From contig CALXHQ010000013.1 in NCBI GenBank assembly GCA_944388145.1, positions 1-63,241 on the forward strand: a stretch of 63,241 nt of DNA, in the 5' to 3' direction. A program made the position numbers and the translations under genes. Position 1 is the stretch's first letter. Each line of letters starts with the position of its first letter. The notes beneath the pieces are model-generated. The model did no database searches. It was not told the DNA's origin and saw only the letters and a list, made by a program, of their open reading frames with translations. This document shows positions 62,136 to 63,241 of this stretch, piece by piece. Source of the DNA: an uncultured Gemmiger sp. (GTDB lineage: Bacteria > Bacillota > Clostridia > Oscillospirales > Ruminococcaceae).

Positions 62136-63241
62136 ATGGTAGAACCCAAACAGAAACTGGCAGGCAAGCCTGTCCATACGGCGGATCAGGTGCGCATTCC
62201 GCGCACCGCGATGCGCGCAGTTTGGCTGCGCACCCGCGAGGGTACGCGGCAGCTTCTGGCCGAGGATCACCGCGACGGCCGATACCAGGAGGCAGCCGCC
62301 CGCGAGGAACGTGCTGTGGATGCGGTGGGCTCCACAGCGGAAACAGCCGCCGGTGCAGCGCTGCGCAGCGGCAAAAAGCTGGCGCAGCAGGCCGCCCAAA
62401 AGCGGAGATCAGAAAAGGCAGCCGGGCAGGCCGAACAACCAGCAATGAGTGCGGACACTCCGCCGTCAACGACTATGCCGGGCAATCCAGATGCCAGAAA
62501 TTCCGCAGCTTCACCTTATTATAATAGGCAGAACAGGCAAAGCCAGCCTGTGCAGAGACCCTCCACCTCATCCGCCACGAATATGGCTGCACATCAGGCG
62601 CGGCGGGCGGAAGCTGCTGATCTCCACCAGAGCCGCCTGCGGCAGGATTCCATCGACCGCTTCAAGCTGACCACGCGCAAAAAGCCGCGTCCAGCCCCGC
62701 CGCCCAAAACCGCCGAGACCGCTGCAAAGAAAGCTGCCGATGCCAACAAAGCCCGCAAAAAAGCTGCCAGGGCAGCCCAACGGGCCAAGCAGGCAGCACA
62801 GGCGGCCAAAGAGACGATCAAGAAAGTGGCAGACATCATCATGGCCGGGCTCAAAGCCCTGTGGGCGGGCACACAGGCGCTTGTGGTGGCCATCGCGGCG
62901 GGCGGGTCAACGGCGGTTCTCGTCATTGTGGTGATCTGCATGATCGCGCTGGTGCTGGCCTCCGCCTTTGGCATTTTTTTTGCGGACGAATCCAGCGGTT
63001 CAGGCATCTCCATCCAGGAGGCCGTCACCCAGCTGAACGGCGAATATCAGAACCGGCTGGAAGAAATCGAAAATAACGTACCCCACGACCGCCAGGAGAT
63101 CGAGTCCAACGATGGCAGCTACGCCATCGCGTGGCAGGATGTCCTGGCGGTTTTTGCTGCCCGCACCAGCGGGGCGGAGGACGGGGCCTCGGTCGCAGTG
63201 ATCGACGCGGATAACCTGGACCGGCTGCGCGACATTATGTG
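62136..63241 (+). CDS. Conjugation cell-wall-hydrolase-type protein, 3' part outside the window
   Basis: An open frame runs from ATG 62136 to the window end (368 codons) with no stop. A basic Ala/Arg/Lys-rich region (about 1-230) precedes one membrane segment near residue 250 (LVVAIAAGGSTAVLVIVVICMIALVLASAFGIFF). The extracytoplasmic part begins DESSGSGISIQEAV and continues YAIAWQDVLAVFAARTS. This build is that of the VirB1-like, CHAP/NlpC-ended hydrolases after VirB4 in Tn1549-type elements. The catalytic domain lies beyond the window. A GGGGG run precedes the start. Confidence 0.75.
   Translation, partial: MVEPKQKLAGKPVHTADQVRIPRTAMRAVWLRTREGTRQLLAEDHRDGRYQEAAAREERAVDAVGSTAETAAGAALRSGKKLAQQAAQKRRSEKAAGQAEQPAMSADTPPSTTMPGNPDARNSAASPYYNRQNRQSQPVQRPSTSSATNMAAHQARRAEAADLHQSRLRQDSIDRFKLTTRKKPRPAPPPKTAETAAKKAADANKARKKAARAAQRAKQAAQAAKETIKKVADIIMAGLKALWAGTQALVVAIAAGGSTAVLVIVVICMIALVLASAFGIFFADESSGSGISIQEAVTQLNGEYQNRLEEIENNVPHDRQEIESNDGSYAIAWQDVLAVFAARTSGAEDGASVAVIDADNLDRLRDIM

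Larger units (their letters stand above)
31391..63241 (+). mobile_element. Integrative and conjugative element, Tn1549/CTn-like, right part beyond the window
   Basis: From tRNA-Val onward every recognisable gene belongs to a conjugative element: partition and replication-type genes, MobC and relaxase, PcfB, VirD4, Maff2, TrbL-like, PrgI and VirB4, plus cargo. The order of the transfer genes is that of the Tn1549 group. No integrase or far attachment site is inside the window. The left boundary is inferred to be at the 3' end of tRNA-Val, or in the following 450 bases. Confidence 0.85.

Overview
This window looks like a chromosomal segment of a GC-rich gut Clostridia of the Oscillospiraceae (Gemmiger / Subdoligranulum / Faecalibacterium-like). 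The inference rests on the roughly 60% GC coding style, the Firmicutes-type genes (iron-sulfur L-serine dehydratase in two subunits, CIRCE-controlled hsp20, PPi-type phosphofructokinase) and the Tn1549-like conjugative module. No species call can be made from sequence reading alone.

Positions 1-31390 are chromosomal core. In order: ychF and mtnN; a small-RNA-like unit and tandem terminators; two glycoside hydrolase family 3 genes (the first circularly permuted and membrane-anchored) with a GtrA-like membrane gene; sdaAB-sdaAA; an acyl-carrier-like protein that lacks the prosthetic-group serine; argF behind a candidate ArgR site; the glycolytic run pgk-tpiA-gpmI; an ABC-2 polysaccharide exporter pair; hsp20 under two CIRCE-like operators; a sugar O-acetyltransferase; a DUF6020-type membrane protein; gmd; cysS; a bimodular GT-C mannosyltransferase-like protein; a PPi-type phosphofructokinase on the minus strand; a DEAD-box helicase; and tRNA-Val(GAC) behind a perfect sigma-A promoter. 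The exporter pair, gmd, the DUF6020 protein and the GT-C protein suggest a cell-surface glycan theme between 17 and 28 kb.

From just after tRNA-Val to the end of the window lies an integrative and conjugative element of the Tn1549/CTn type. It is incomplete here because its far end, with the expected integrase, is outside. Its layout is: ParM/ParR-like partition genes and a winged-helix replication-type protein; an accessory block (C5-DNA methyltransferase, amidoligase, very large Cna-B/thioester adhesin, DUF3846 protein, SAM synthetase, DUF3991/TOPRIM protein, beta-helix protein, N6/N4-DNA methyltransferase, DUF4406-like protein); a candidate oriT, MobC and relaxase; PcfB; a PAPS-reductase-family protein and a DUF4240 protein; then the transfer apparatus (VirD4/TraG, Maff2, TrbL/VirB6-like, PrgI, VirB4, and a partial membrane-anchored protein in the cell-wall-hydrolase position). 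Three minus-strand inserts interrupt the transfer genes: a Phd-Doc toxin-antitoxin pair, a RelBE-type pair, and a low-GC membrane protein of unknown function.

The most notable signals are: an in-frame TAA that cuts the giant adhesin one codon before the presumed thioester cysteine; ICE genes (dcm-like, trbL-like, perhaps the PAPS-reductase) whose conserved coding starts without an in-phase ATG/GTG/TTG after the ribosome-binding site; the serine-less acyl carrier protein; a MITE-like element with long imperfect inverted repeats upstream of pgk; a candidate small RNA exposing an anti-Shine-Dalgarno segment; and a mobile-element copy of SAM synthetase beside two DNA methyltransferases.
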